A stretch of DNA of 64,000 nt from Polaribacter sargassicola (GCF_021991835.1 NZ_JAHDAU010000002.1:310001-374000); one strand, 5' to 3'; positions 45,809 to 56,161 are shown, numbered from the stretch's first letter. Notes: generated by a model from the sequence alone, not told the origin. A program made the numbers and translations.

Positions 45809-46225
45809 ATGAAAGAACTTTCTCATAAAATATTGGCTGTTTTAATGTCGTTTGTAGTTTTGTTTTCTACAACATCATTTGCTATCACAAAACATTTTTG
45901 TGGTGATACCCTTGTGGATACAGCTATTTTTGAAAAAGCCACTTCTTGTGGTATGGAAATTCAAAACATATCTTCTTTGTCTGATTGTTCCAGTTTAAAA
46001 ATAGATTGTTGCAGTGATCAACAAATTGTAAAAAATGCTCAAGATGAACTTCAATCTTCAGTAGATAAAATTTCTTTTGAGCAAAAAGTATTTATTGCTT
46101 CATTCATTTATTCTTATGTAAACCTATTTGAAGGTTTAGATAAAAATGTATCTTCTTTTGAAGAATACGCCCCGCCCATCGTCACGAATCAAATCTACAA
46201 GATTGACGAGAGTTATTTAATTTGA
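45809..46225 (+). CDS. HYC_CC_PP-family small secreted protein
   Basis: A 138-residue protein with an N-terminal signal or membrane segment (ILAVLMSFVVLFSTTSFA). It has the three motifs that name the family: HFCGD after the signal, the paired cysteines in KIDCCSDQ, and the double proline in EYAPP near the end. The Cys and His residues suit Cu(I) binding. The family is repeatedly found beside copper and heavy-metal efflux genes in Bacteroidota, as here, but its biochemical role is not known. It lies 110 bp before the RND pump gene and is the first gene of the block; a leader with two hairpins separates them. Confidence 0.8.
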   Translation: MKELSHKILAVLMSFVVLFSTTSFAITKHFCGDTLVDTAIFEKATSCGMEIQNISSLSDCSSLKIDCCSDQQIVKNAQDELQSSVDKISFEQKVFIASFIYSYVNLFEGLDKNVSSFEEYAPPIVTNQIYKIDESYLI

Positions 46226-46245
46226 TTTTTAAACAATAGACCGTT

Positions 46246-46307
46246 TTATCCTATAACTGCATAGTTATAAGGATAATTTGCTGTATTCGGTGTTTTTTTC
46301 AAACACC
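46246..46307 (+). promoter_or_regulatory. Two hairpins in the leader of the RND pump gene
   Basis: Hairpin 1 pairs TTATCCTATAACT (46,246-46,258) with AGTTATA-A-GGATAA (46,263-46,276; one bulged A, GCAT loop). Hairpin 2 pairs GGTGTTT (46,289-46,295) with AAACACC (46,301-46,307). Neither is followed by a T run, so they are not ordinary terminators. They may be an operator, an RNA-stability element or an attenuator between the small protein and the pump genes. Confidence 0.5.
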
Positions 46308-46335
46308 ATAGTCTAATTGTTTAATTATCAAAAAA

Positions 46336-49300
46336 ATGATAAATAAAAGTATAAAATTTTTAATAGAAAATAAACTAGTAGCAGTTCTATTACTTTTCCT
46401 ATTTATAGGATGGGGAACTGTAAACGCACCTTTCAATTGGGATACAGGATTTTTACCAAGTAATCCTGTGGCTGTTGATGCCATTCCAGATATCGGAGAA
46501 AATCAACAAATTGTATTTACAAAGTGGGATGGTCGTTCGCCACAAGATATAGAAGACCAAATCACTTATCCATTAACGACTTCTTTACTCGGTATTCCAG
46601 GAGTAAAAACCATTCGTAGTTCTTCTATGTTTGGGTTTTCAAGTATCTATATCATTTTCGAAGAAGATGTAGAATTCTATTGGAGTCGTAGTCGTATTCT
46701 AGAAAAACTAAACTCATTACCAAGTGGATTATTACCTGAAGGTGTTAATCCTGCTTTGGGTCCAGATGCAACAGGATTAGGACAAATATTCTGGTACACA
46801 CTTGAAGGTCGTGATGAAAAAGGAAACGTGACTGGTGGTTGGGATTTACACGAACTGCGTAGCATTCAAGATTACTACGTAAAATATGCTTTATCTAGTG
46901 CAAGCGGTGTTTCTGAAGTTGCTTCTATTGGTGGTTATGTTCAAGAATATCAAGTAGATGTTAATCCAGAATTGATGCGTCAATATAGCATTAGCTTAAA
47001 CCAGATTGTAAAAGCGGTTAAAAGTAGCAATCAAGATATTGGTGCGCAGACTTTAGAAATCAATCAAGCTGAATATTTAGTGCGTGGTTTGGGTTATGTG
47101 AAATCTGTTGAAGATATTGAAAATGCTGTAGTGACATCAGAAGATTTTACCTCAATTAAAATTAAAGACATAGGTAAAGTATCATTAGGTCCAGCAACAC
47201 GAAGAGGTTTATTGGATAAGGAAGGTGCGGAAGTTGTTGGTGGTGTTGTAGTGGCAAGATATGGTGCTAATCCAATGGAGGTTATTAACAATGTAAAGGC
47301 GCAAATTGAGGAACTGAAAGGTGGATTACCTTCAAAAGTATTGGCAGATGGACGAACATCTCAATTAACAGTCGTTCCCTTCTATGACCGTACCGAGCTT
47401 ATTGAAGAAACATTAGACACGCTTAATGAAGCATTGACACTAGAAATATTAATTACCATTTTGGTTATTATTGTTATGGTTTTCAATTTAAGAGCTTCTA
47501 TTTTAATTTCTGGATTGTTGCCTGTTGCAGTCTTAATGGTTTTTGTTACGATGAAACTGTTTAACGTAGACGCCAATATTGTAGCACTTTCTGGTATTGC
47601 TATTGCTATTGGAACTATGGTAGATGTAGGCGTCATTCTCGCAGAAAATATGATTCGCCATCTCGATGATGACAAATTACGATTACGAGAAGACGGTACA
47701 GAGTTAACTACAAATGAAGTGGTTTATAATGCCACAGCCGAAGTTTCTGGAGCGATTTTAACTGCGGTATTAACCACAATTATCAGTTTTGTTCCTGTGT
47801 TTACAATGATTGGTGCAGAAGGAAAACTATTTAGACCACTTGCTTTTACCAAAACGATGGCGTTATCAGCATCTTTGGTTATTGCATTGTTTTTAATTCC
47901 ACCATTTGCAGCTTATTTATTCAGAAAAACATCACTTAAAAATTCTTTTAAGCATATTTTAAATGGTGCTTTAATAATTTCTGGAATCGCAATTGTAGGT
48001 ATTGGATATTGGTTAGGGATAATTTTAATTGCTTTTGGTGTCACAGGTTTATTGGGAGTTTCGGGAAAACTGAACAAAAAGAATAGCAATCTTGTTAATA
48101 TCATCATTTCTTGTGCTGCTATTGTATTCTTACTTGCTGAATATTGGAGACCGCTAGGTTTTGACAGAAGTATCTTCATCAACTTAATTTTTGTCGCTAT
48201 CATTTGCTTCGGAATTTTAGGGATATTTTCAATTTTCAGAAGGTATTATGGACAGATTTTAAATTGGGCTTTAGCAAACAAACTTTTGTTTTTAATGATA
48301 CCAACTACCGTGCTTATTTCTGGTATTTGGATAATGAACAATACTGGAAAAGAATTTATGCCATCTTTAAATGAAGGTTCATTTTTATTAATGCCAACCT
48401 CATTACCACATTCTGGTGTTGAAGAAAACAAAAGAGTGCTTCAACAATTAGATATGGCAGTAGCTACTATTCCAGAAATTGAAACTGTAGTTGGAAAAGC
48501 TGGTCGAACAGAATCGGCTTTAGACCCAGCACCTTTGTCGATGTATGAAAATATGATTCAGTACGAATCTGAATATATGCGAAATTCCGAAGGAAAAAGG
48601 CAACGTTACAAAGTAAATGAGGATGGGTTATTTGAATTGAAAGATGGTGGTTTTATGGCAAATCCAAATAATACTAAAAATGCTACTTTGAGCATAGTTG
48701 AAAGGTCTCAACTAATTGAATACGATAATGGAGAATACTACCGTAATTGGCGGCCAGAAATACAATCACCAGACGATATTTGGAATGAAATCGTACGAGT
48801 TACCAAATTACCAGGCGTTACTTCCGCACCAAAATTACAACCCATAGAAACCAGATTAGTCATGCTTCAAACAGGTATGCGAGCACCAATGGGAATAAAA
48901 GTGAAAGGACAAGATTTAAAACAAATTGAAGCTTTTGGTTTGCAATTAGAAAGTCTTTTAAAACAGGCAGAAGGTGTTAAGGTTGAAGCTGTTTTTGCAG
49001 ATAGAATTGTTGGTAAACCGTATTTGCTCATTGATATTGATAGAGAAAAAATAGCACGTTATGGTGTGTCAATTGAAGATGTGCAAAACGTGCTAAAGGT
49101 TGCAATAGGTGGTATGGCTTTAACGCAAACGGTTGAAGGTAGAGAGCGTTATGCTGTTAGAGTACGTTATCCAAGAGAGCTGCGTGGTAATCCAGAAGAT
49201 ATAAAAGGTATTTATATTCCTGTTGAAAAAGGAAGTCCTGTTCCATTAAGTGAGTTAGCGACTATTCGGTATGAGCAAGGTCCACAAGTCATTAAAAGTG

Positions 49301-50064
49301 AGGATACCTTTTTAGTCGGTTATGTATTGTTTGATAAATTAGATGGGTTTGCAGAAGTTGATGTTGTTGAAAATGCACAAGCGTTGTTTCAACAGAAAAT
49401 AGATGCAGGAGAATTAACGGTTCCTAAAGGCATCAGTTATAAATTTACGGGAACTTATGAAAATCAGTTGCGAGCTGAAAAAACTTTATCAGTTGTCGTT
49501 CCATTAGCACTTGCTATTATTTTCTTGATTCTGTATTTCCAGTTCAAATCTGTTGCCACTTCACTAATGGTATTTACGGGAATAACGGTTGCATTTGCAG
49601 GGGGTTTTATTATGCTATGGCTTTACGGTCAAGATTGGTTTTTCAATTTTAGTTTGTTTGGAGAAAATATGCGAGACCTTTTCAATATGAAAACCATCAA
49701 TTTAAGTGTGGCGGTTTGGGTAGGTTTCATAGCCTTATTCGGTATTGCTACAGATGATGGTGTCGTTATGGCAACATACCTCACGCAAACTTTTGAGCGA
49801 GAAAAACCTTCGGATAAAAAAAGCATTAGAACTTCCGCTTTACAAGCAGCCGAAAAACGTATTCGTCCGTGTTTAATGACTACGGTAACTACCATTTTGG
49901 CGCTGTTGCCAGTATTGACATCCACAGGAAAAGGAAGTGATATTATGATACCTATGGCAATTCCAATATTTGGAGGCATGGTAATAGACATTACCTCTTA
50001 TTTTATTGTACCAGTATTATATAGCTGGAGAGAAGAGTTTAAATTAAAAAGAGCAAACAAATGA
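46336..50064 (+). CDS. cusA: CusA-like heavy-metal efflux RND pump
   Basis: A 1242-residue inner-membrane RND protein of the HME group. N-terminal PVAVDAIPDIGENQQIVFTKWDGRSP and DQITYPLTTSLLGIPGVKTIRS are typical of CusA/CzcA. MLQTGMRAPMGIKVKG contains the methionine corresponding to the Cu/Ag-site Met672 of E. coli CusA, and the proton-relay Asp is in GTMVDVGVILAENMIRHL. Residues about 533-635 form an expanded, hydrophobic stretch between the two RND halves, making the protein about 200 residues longer than E. coli CusA. It exports Cu+ or Ag+ through the TolC-like channel encoded next. Its stop overlaps that gene's ATG by 4 bp. Confidence 0.93.
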   Translation: MINKSIKFLIENKLVAVLLLFLFIGWGTVNAPFNWDTGFLPSNPVAVDAIPDIGENQQIVFTKWDGRSPQDIEDQITYPLTTSLLGIPGVKTIRSSSMFGFSSIYIIFEEDVEFYWSRSRILEKLNSLPSGLLPEGVNPALGPDATGLGQIFWYTLEGRDEKGNVTGGWDLHELRSIQDYYVKYALSSASGVSEVASIGGYVQEYQVDVNPELMRQYSISLNQIVKAVKSSNQDIGAQTLEINQAEYLVRGLGYVKSVEDIENAVVTSEDFTSIKIKDIGKVSLGPATRRGLLDKEGAEVVGGVVVARYGANPMEVINNVKAQIEELKGGLPSKVLADGRTSQLTVVPFYDRTELIEETLDTLNEALTLEILITILVIIVMVFNLRASILISGLLPVAVLMVFVTMKLFNVDANIVALSGIAIAIGTMVDVGVILAENMIRHLDDDKLRLREDGTELTTNEVVYNATAEVSGAILTAVLTTIISFVPVFTMIGAEGKLFRPLAFTKTMALSASLVIALFLIPPFAAYLFRKTSLKNSFKHILNGALIISGIAIVGIGYWLGIILIAFGVTGLLGVSGKLNKKNSNLVNIIISCAAIVFLLAEYWRPLGFDRSIFINLIFVAIICFGILGIFSIFRRYYGQILNWALANKLLFLMIPTTVLISGIWIMNNTGKEFMPSLNEGSFLLMPTSLPHSGVEENKRVLQQLDMAVATIPEIETVVGKAGRTESALDPAPLSMYENMIQYESEYMRNSEGKRQRYKVNEDGLFELKDGGFMANPNNTKNATLSIVERSQLIEYDNGEYYRNWRPEIQSPDDIWNEIVRVTKLPGVTSAPKLQPIETRLVMLQTGMRAPMGIKVKGQDLKQIEAFGLQLESLLKQAEGVKVEAVFADRIVGKPYLLIDIDREKIARYGVSIEDVQNVLKVAIGGMALTQTVEGRERYAVRVRYPRELRGNPEDIKGIYIPVEKGSPVPLSELATIRYEQGPQVIKSEDTFLVGYVLFDKLDGFAEVDVVENAQALFQQKIDAGELTVPKGISYKFTGTYENQLRAEKTLSVVVPLALAIIFLILYFQFKSVATSLMVFTGITVAFAGGFIMLWLYGQDWFFNFSLFGENMRDLFNMKTINLSVAVWVGFIALFGIATDDGVVMATYLTQTFEREKPSDKKSIRTSALQAAEKRIRPCLMTTVTTILALLPVLTSTGKGSDIMIPMAIPIFGGMVIDITSYFIVPVLYSWREEFKLKRANK

Positions 50065-51278
50065 AAAGAATAATTTATACACTCATAGGTTTATTAGCTT
50101 TTAGTGTTTCTAATGCACAAGAATTAGAAACACTTATTGATATAGCATTAAATAACAATCCAGAAATTCAAAAATTTGAGTTGCAGTACAAAAGAGTTTC
50201 CGAAAAGATAAACGAAGTCAATACCATTCCTAATACCGAATTTGGTGTAGGTTACTTTGTAAGCGAACCAGAAACCCGAACAGGAGCGCAACGATTTAAA
50301 GTATCGGCTAAACAAATGTTACCGTGGTTTGGTACAATTACATCAAGAGAAAATTATGTGAGTTCGTTAGCCGATGCAAAATATGAGGACATTGTTATTG
50401 CAAAGCGAAAATTGATGGCTTCTGTATCACAATCCTATTATAATTTATACGCTAACAAAGCGAAACAAGAGGTGCTAACAGAAAACATTAAACTATTGGA
50501 GACCTATGAAACATTAGCACTAACATCGGTTGAAGTTGGTAAAGCTTCAGCTGTAGATGTATTGCGATTGCAAATGCGTCAAAACGAAATGCAACAACTA
50601 AAAGATGTTTTAAGTCAACAGTTTTTAGCAAAACAAACTAACTTGAATAATCTTTTGAACAGGAAAAATGATACTGCTGTTACTGTGGTAGATAGTTTAA
50701 TGATGCCTTCAGAAGACTTTGAAATTAATTCTGAAAATTTAGCATTACACCCTGAATTACTAAAATTCGATAAACTTTATCAGTCGGTAGAGCAATCCGA
50801 ATTATTAAACCAAAAAGAAAGCAGTCCAATGATTGGTTTCGGTTTGGATTATATCAATGTTTCTGAAAGACCAGATATGAATTTCTCTGATAACGGTAAA
50901 GATATTGTAATGCCTATGGTTTCGGTGTCCATACCAATTTTTAATAAAAAATATAAATCTCAAACTAAGCAAAATGAGTTAGAACAGCAAGAAATAACAG
51001 CTCAAAAACAAGAACGATTAAACACTTTAGAAACGCTTTTAAGTAAAGCAATTAATGAGCGTATTTCGACAAGAATAAGTTATGAGACTCAAACCAAGAA
51101 CTTAAAACAAGCCAAAGATGCAGAAGATATTTTAATCAAAAGCTACGAAACAGGAACCATAGATTTTAATGATGTTTTGGATATTCAGGAATTGCAACTA
51201 AAATTTCAAATGAACCAAATAGAATCTGTGAAGACCTACTATGTTCAAAGTGTTATAATTAATTATTTAATTCAGTAA
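50061..51278 (+). CDS. TolC-family outer-membrane channel (CusC-like)
   Basis: A 405-residue TolC-type protein with a signal peptide (MKRIIYTLIGLLAFSVSNA) and two long helical repeats (YYNLYANKAKQEVLTENIKL, LLRLQ-type helices near residue 165, and LNTLETLLSKAINERIST). It forms the outer-membrane exit duct for the CusA-like pump; the ATG overlaps the pump stop (ATGA). It lacks the lipobox of E. coli CusC. The multicopper oxidase gene follows 3 bp later, so the genes are one operon. Confidence 0.92.
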   Translation: MKRIIYTLIGLLAFSVSNAQELETLIDIALNNNPEIQKFELQYKRVSEKINEVNTIPNTEFGVGYFVSEPETRTGAQRFKVSAKQMLPWFGTITSRENYVSSLADAKYEDIVIAKRKLMASVSQSYYNLYANKAKQEVLTENIKLLETYETLALTSVEVGKASAVDVLRLQMRQNEMQQLKDVLSQQFLAKQTNLNNLLNRKNDTAVTVVDSLMMPSEDFEINSENLALHPELLKFDKLYQSVEQSELLNQKESSPMIGFGLDYINVSERPDMNFSDNGKDIVMPMVSVSIPIFNKKYKSQTKQNELEQQEITAQKQERLNTLETLLSKAINERISTRISYETQTKNLKQAKDAEDILIKSYETGTIDFNDVLDIQELQLKFQMNQIESVKTYYVQSVIINYLIQ

Positions 51279-51281
51279 AAA

Positions 51282-53624
51282 ATGAAAACATTAAACACAA
51301 TACTTTTTTTATTCCTAACGTCAATCGCATTTGCCCAAGTAGGGACTAATGGCGAGGACAGAAATGAAGAAGGAAGGAAAATAAAAGAATATAACCTCAC
51401 TATAGAAGAAAATGAAATGACACTTGCTGGTGTAACTGCAAAAGGTATGACAATCAATGGTAGGATTCCTGGGCCAGTTTTAGAATTTAATGTAGGAGAC
51501 CTCGCCATTATTAATGTTACCAATAAAATGGATGAAGAAACCTCTGTGCATTGGCACGGATTAATTCTTCCTAATTTCTATGATGGTGTGCCCTATTTAA
51601 CAACGCCACCAATAAAACCTGGTACAACATTTCAATACAGAATCCCTATCAATCAATCTGGTACATATTGGTATCATTCCCATACCATGTTACAAGAACA
51701 GAAAGGAGTATATGGCTCAATTGTTATTCAGCCTAAAGAAAAAACATTGGAATATGATACAGATTTAGTCGTAGTGCTTTCGGATTGGACAAATGAAAAA
51801 CCAATGAATGTGCTTCGTAACCTTAAAAGAGGTAACGAATGGTATCAAGTTAAAAAAGGAACAGCAGTACCGTTAAGTAGAGTTGTAAAAGAAGGTGCAT
51901 TAGGCGCGCAATTTAAATTTTGGCGTGATAGAATGGAAGGTGCAGATATTGCAGATGTTTACTATCCTGCTTTTCTTTCAAATGGTAAAAAAATGGCGCA
52001 ATATCCAGAGTTTAAACCTGGAGAAAAAGTAAGACTTCGTTTTATCAACGCTTCTGCATCGACTTATTATTGGATGGATTTTGGAGAAGGTAATCCAACA
52101 ATTGTTTCTAGTGATGGTGTTGATGTAACACCAGTCAATAAAAGTAGATTTCTCTTTGGTATTGCAGAAACCTATGATGTTATAGTAACTATTCCTAACG
52201 GTACATTGGAAGTAACAGCAACAGCACAAGATGGCTCTGGCAGTACATCCATTCGTTTAGGAAGTGGCAAACTTTTTCCAGCAACTGTAGTAGATAGACC
52301 AGACAAAGTTGCGATGATGAAGCAAATGGCTAAAATGGATATGAAAATGGGAGCACCTGCAATGGCAGGAAATCAAAAGAAAAACACGCCTAAAGCTTTA
52401 ATGAAAAGGTATGGAATGCAAATGGATATGAAAGATGGTAAGATGAATAACCAAATGAGTATGAAAAAGGACGACCAAAAACCTATGAATATGAATGATA
52501 ATCATATGCAAATGGTAATGGACAAAAAGATGGATATAAAAAAGGATTCTATGCCAATGAACCATAATATGTATATGATGCAGAAGGACTCTACTTCGTT
52601 TGATTATAATACACGTAAAACTTATTTCAACTATGATTTTTTAAAGGCAAAAGAAAATACTACTTATAAATCAGACATACCTGTAAATGACATATTACTC
52701 AATCTAACAGGTAATATGCAACGCTACGTTTGGAGTATAAATGGTGTGCCGTTATCTGAAACCGATAAGATTAAAATTAAAGGTGGAGAAGTAACCAGAA
52801 TAACCTTAAATAACTTAACAATGATGCACCATCCAATGCATCTTCACGGTCATTATTTCAGGGTTATTAATGAAAATGGAGAACGTTCGCCTTTAAAACA
52901 TACGGTCAATGTGCCACCAATGCAAAAAGTGATTATTGAATTTTACAACGAAGAATATGGCGATTGGTTTTTTCATTGTCATGTATTATATCATATGATG
53001 GGTGGAATGGCAAGAGTATTTAGTTATGACACCCCAAGGGATGAAAGAATGGAAGCCTATCCAGTTCAAAAACTCATCAATGAAACAGACCATTATTATT
53101 CTTGGGGAAGAGCTCGTGCAGGTTCTAATTTCACAGAACTAAACCTTATGTCCAGTAATATTAGAAATGAATTTGGCTTGCGTGCCGAATTTGACTATGA
53201 CCAAAATGCTGAAGTAGAAGTAAATTATAACCGATACTTAAATGATTGGGTGCGCGTGTATGCAGGTGTAAATACTGAAACCGAAATCCCAAATTCGTAT
53301 GATGAGTTTAATACCGTAGGATTAGTTGGTGTTAAATATTTTACACCCTATAGATTTAATGTAGATGTTAGTTTGGACCACCAACTGCGCCCAAGAATAC
53401 GTTTGGATAGGGAACTTTTATTATTTCCAAGAGTTTTTATTGAAGGTGAATATGAATACAGAGCAGATTTTGGATGGGTAAATGATTTAGAAAATAATAG
53501 TTCATACGAAGGTGAAACCCAATGGTTAGTTGGAGCCTCTTATATTTTATCACGAAATTTTTCAATACAAGGCAACTATAACAACCGATATGGTTGGGGT
53601 GGCGGACTTTTGGTAAGATTTTAA
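51282..53624 (+). CDS. Multicopper oxidase fused to a CopB-like barrel
   Basis: A 780-residue exported protein (signal ending at FAQ). It has the four copper-binding motifs of multicopper oxidases: SVHWHGLILP (about residue 90), WYHSHTM (about 130), HHPMHLHGHYF (about 516) and FHCHVLYHMMGGM (about 565, with the T1 Cys and axial Met). Residues about 345-435 form a Met-rich linker with roughly 25 methionines. From about 600 the sequence changes to a barrel-like domain resembling CopB (WGRARAGSNFTELNL to GGGLLVRF). The family oxidises Cu+ in the periplasm. It is likely a natural CopA-CopB fusion; the 53,641 ATPase gene follows 16 bp later. Confidence 0.92.
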   Translation: MKTLNTILFLFLTSIAFAQVGTNGEDRNEEGRKIKEYNLTIEENEMTLAGVTAKGMTINGRIPGPVLEFNVGDLAIINVTNKMDEETSVHWHGLILPNFYDGVPYLTTPPIKPGTTFQYRIPINQSGTYWYHSHTMLQEQKGVYGSIVIQPKEKTLEYDTDLVVVLSDWTNEKPMNVLRNLKRGNEWYQVKKGTAVPLSRVVKEGALGAQFKFWRDRMEGADIADVYYPAFLSNGKKMAQYPEFKPGEKVRLRFINASASTYYWMDFGEGNPTIVSSDGVDVTPVNKSRFLFGIAETYDVIVTIPNGTLEVTATAQDGSGSTSIRLGSGKLFPATVVDRPDKVAMMKQMAKMDMKMGAPAMAGNQKKNTPKALMKRYGMQMDMKDGKMNNQMSMKKDDQKPMNMNDNHMQMVMDKKMDIKKDSMPMNHNMYMMQKDSTSFDYNTRKTYFNYDFLKAKENTTYKSDIPVNDILLNLTGNMQRYVWSINGVPLSETDKIKIKGGEVTRITLNNLTMMHHPMHLHGHYFRVINENGERSPLKHTVNVPPMQKVIIEFYNEEYGDWFFHCHVLYHMMGGMARVFSYDTPRDERMEAYPVQKLINETDHYYSWGRARAGSNFTELNLMSSNIRNEFGLRAEFDYDQNAEVEVNYNRYLNDWVRVYAGVNTETEIPNSYDEFNTVGLVGVKYFTPYRFNVDVSLDHQLRPRIRLDRELLLFPRVFIEGEYEYRADFGWVNDLENNSSYEGETQWLVGASYILSRNFSIQGNYNNRYGWGGGLLVRF

Positions 53625-53640
53625 TTAAAAAACAAAAACA

Positions 53641-56142
53641 ATGAAACACACATATCATATACACGGAATGACTTGCAACGGTTGTCGCAGTCACGTAGAA
53701 GAAACACTTTCTAAAGTGGAAGGTGTTTCAAAAGCAACAGTCAATTTAGAAAAGGCAGAAGCTACAATCGAAATGGAATCGCATACTCCTATAGAAACAT
53801 TTCAAGAAGCCTTAAAAAATGATGGTGGGAGATACAGTATTCATAAACAAGATGAACATCATCACCATTTAGAAGATAAAACAGAAAAAACATCAAAAGG
53901 CAAAGGTACAGGTACATTTTATTGTCCTATGCATTGCGAAGGAGATAAAACTTATGATAAAGCAGGAGATTGTCCTGTTTGCGGAATGGATTTGGTCGAA
54001 GAACAAAATCTATCATCAGCTACAACAGAACAATGGACGTGTCCAATGCATCCAGAAATCGTAAAAGATGAAGCAGGTTCGTGCCCTATTTGCGGTATGG
54101 ATTTAGTACCAATGCAACCAGATGTTTCAGCAGAAGAAAAGACCTATAAAAAATTATTGAAGAAGTTTTGGATAGCAACTGTATTCACATTACCAATATT
54201 CTTAATGGCTATGAGCGAAATGCTCAATAACAATCCATTGTACGATATAATGGAACAGAAATATTGGAATTGGATTCAGCTTGCATTATCTATTCCAGTT
54301 GTATTTTATGCGACTTGGATGTTCTTTGAACGTGCTTATAGAAGTATAAAAACGTGGAATCTCAATATGTTCACACTTATTGGAATCGGTGCAGGTGTGG
54401 CTTGGTTATTTAGTTTGTTTGGGATGTTATTTCCAGATGTGTTTCCAGCACAGTTTAAAACTGAATCAGGTGCAGTACACGTCTATTTTGAAGCAGCAAC
54501 GGTTATTCTAACCTTGGTGCTTTTAGGACAGTTGTTAGAAGCGCGAGCACACAGTAAAACCAATTCCGCAGTAAAAGAATTACTAAAATTAGCACCTAAT
54601 AAAGCCATTAAAATTGTAGATGGTGAAGAAATTGAAGTCAGTATCGATGAAATAGAATTAAAAGATATTCTAAAAGTAAAACCAGGCGATAAAATTCCTG
54701 TAGATGGTGTGATAACAGAAGGCGAAACAACTATTGATGAATCTATGATTACGGGAGAACCTATTCCTGTAAACAAATCTCAAGATGATAAAGTTAGTAG
54801 CGGAACCATTAATGGCAATCAATCCTTTTTGATGAAAGCGGAAAAAGTAGGAAGTGATACGTTACTCTCACAAATCATTCATATGGTTAATGATGCCAGT
54901 AGAAGTCGCGCACCTATTCAGAATTTAGCAGATAAGGTATCAGGTTATTTTGTGCCAGTTGTAGTTCTTATTTCTATTATCACATTTATTGTTTGGGCAA
55001 TTTGGGGTCCACAACCAGTTTATGTGTATGCGTTTGTGAATGCAATTGCAGTACTAATCATTGCGTGTCCTTGTGCTTTAGGTTTAGCAACACCAATGTC
55101 TGTAATGGTTGGTGTGGGTAAAGGTGCTCAAAATGGTGTATTGATTAAAAATGCCGAAGCTCTCGAAAAAATGGACAAGGTAGATACACTTATAGTCGAT
55201 AAAACGGGTACAATTACAGAAGGAAAACCAACGGTAGAAACAATAGGAGCTTTTAGTGATATTTTAAATGAAAAAGAGGTATTACAATACATCGTTTCAT
55301 TAAATACCAATAGCGAACATCCTTTGGCAGAAGCGACAGTTAAATATGGTAAGGAACATAACGCTGAAATAATAAAATCTGAAAACTTTAGTGCTGTCAC
55401 AGGAAAAGGTGTTGAAGCGATAATAAATGATAAAAAAATAGCATTAGGAAATCCTAAAATGATGGAATATGCCAAAGCAGATATTACTTCTAAAATGAAA
55501 AACGAAGCTAAATCTTATCAAAAACAGGGTAAAACAGTTTCTTATTTATCATTAGATGAAACCGTTGTCGGCTATGTGGTTATAGGGGATAAAATAAAAG
55601 AAACAAGTGCCAAGGCTATTAAAGTACTTCAAGATAAAGGCATTGATGTTATAATGCTTACAGGAGATAATCACGATACAGCACAAGCAGTAGCTTCAGA
55701 ACTTAATTTGGCAGATTTCAAAGCCAGTATGCTACCAGAAGATAAACTCAAAGAAGTAGAAAAACTGCAAGAAAAGGGCAAAGTAGTTGCTATGGCAGGT
55801 GATGGTATTAATGATGCACCAGCATTGGCAAAAAGTGATGTGGGTATTGCAATGGGGACAGGTACCTCTGTAGCTATTGAAAGTGCTATGATAACTTTAG
55901 TAAAAGGTGATTTACACGGCATAGTAAAGGCTAAAAACTTAAGTCATTCCGTAATGAAAAACATAAAGCAAAATCTATTTTTTGCACTTATTTATAACAC
56001 ATTAGGTGTACCTATTGCAGCAGGTGTATTATTCCCATTTTTTGGCATTTTATTATCGCCAATGATAGCAGCTTTAGCAATGAGTTTTAGCTCTGTTTCG
56101 GTTATAGGTAATGCACTACGATTAAGAACAATTAAAGTTTAA
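53641..56142 (+). CDS. copA: Copper-translocating P1B-type ATPase
   Basis: An 833-residue P-type ATPase. Order: HMA domain (HGMTCNGC, Cys12 and Cys15); a His-rich linker (DEHHHHLEDK); two heavy-metal-binding HMBD/YHS-like units (FYCPMHCEG to DCPVCGMDL, and WTCPMHPEI to SCPICGMDL); eight membrane helices; the CPC metal site (Cys476-Pro-Cys478) in IIACPCALGLATP; the phosphorylation motif DKTGT (Asp520); SEHPLAEA; and GDGINDAPALA. It exports Cu+ (or Ag+) from cytoplasm to periplasm, where the Cus pump and oxidase can act. It is part of the operon, 16 bp after the oxidase and 19 bp before DUF305. Confidence 0.95.
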   Translation: MKHTYHIHGMTCNGCRSHVEETLSKVEGVSKATVNLEKAEATIEMESHTPIETFQEALKNDGGRYSIHKQDEHHHHLEDKTEKTSKGKGTGTFYCPMHCEGDKTYDKAGDCPVCGMDLVEEQNLSSATTEQWTCPMHPEIVKDEAGSCPICGMDLVPMQPDVSAEEKTYKKLLKKFWIATVFTLPIFLMAMSEMLNNNPLYDIMEQKYWNWIQLALSIPVVFYATWMFFERAYRSIKTWNLNMFTLIGIGAGVAWLFSLFGMLFPDVFPAQFKTESGAVHVYFEAATVILTLVLLGQLLEARAHSKTNSAVKELLKLAPNKAIKIVDGEEIEVSIDEIELKDILKVKPGDKIPVDGVITEGETTIDESMITGEPIPVNKSQDDKVSSGTINGNQSFLMKAEKVGSDTLLSQIIHMVNDASRSRAPIQNLADKVSGYFVPVVVLISIITFIVWAIWGPQPVYVYAFVNAIAVLIIACPCALGLATPMSVMVGVGKGAQNGVLIKNAEALEKMDKVDTLIVDKTGTITEGKPTVETIGAFSDILNEKEVLQYIVSLNTNSEHPLAEATVKYGKEHNAEIIKSENFSAVTGKGVEAIINDKKIALGNPKMMEYAKADITSKMKNEAKSYQKQGKTVSYLSLDETVVGYVVIGDKIKETSAKAIKVLQDKGIDVIMLTGDNHDTAQAVASELNLADFKASMLPEDKLKEVEKLQEKGKVVAMAGDGINDAPALAKSDVGIAMGTGTSVAIESAMITLVKGDLHGIVKAKNLSHSVMKNIKQNLFFALIYNTLGVPIAAGVLFPFFGILLSPMIAALAMSFSSVSVIGNALRLRTIKV

Positions 56143-56161
56143 TCATTAAAATCAAAATATT

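Noticed and set aside
52314..52580. Met-rich segment as a frameshift or low-complexity artefact
   Set aside because: The frame stays open across it and both flanking oxidase halves are in the same frame; Met-rich insertions are known in copper oxidases.
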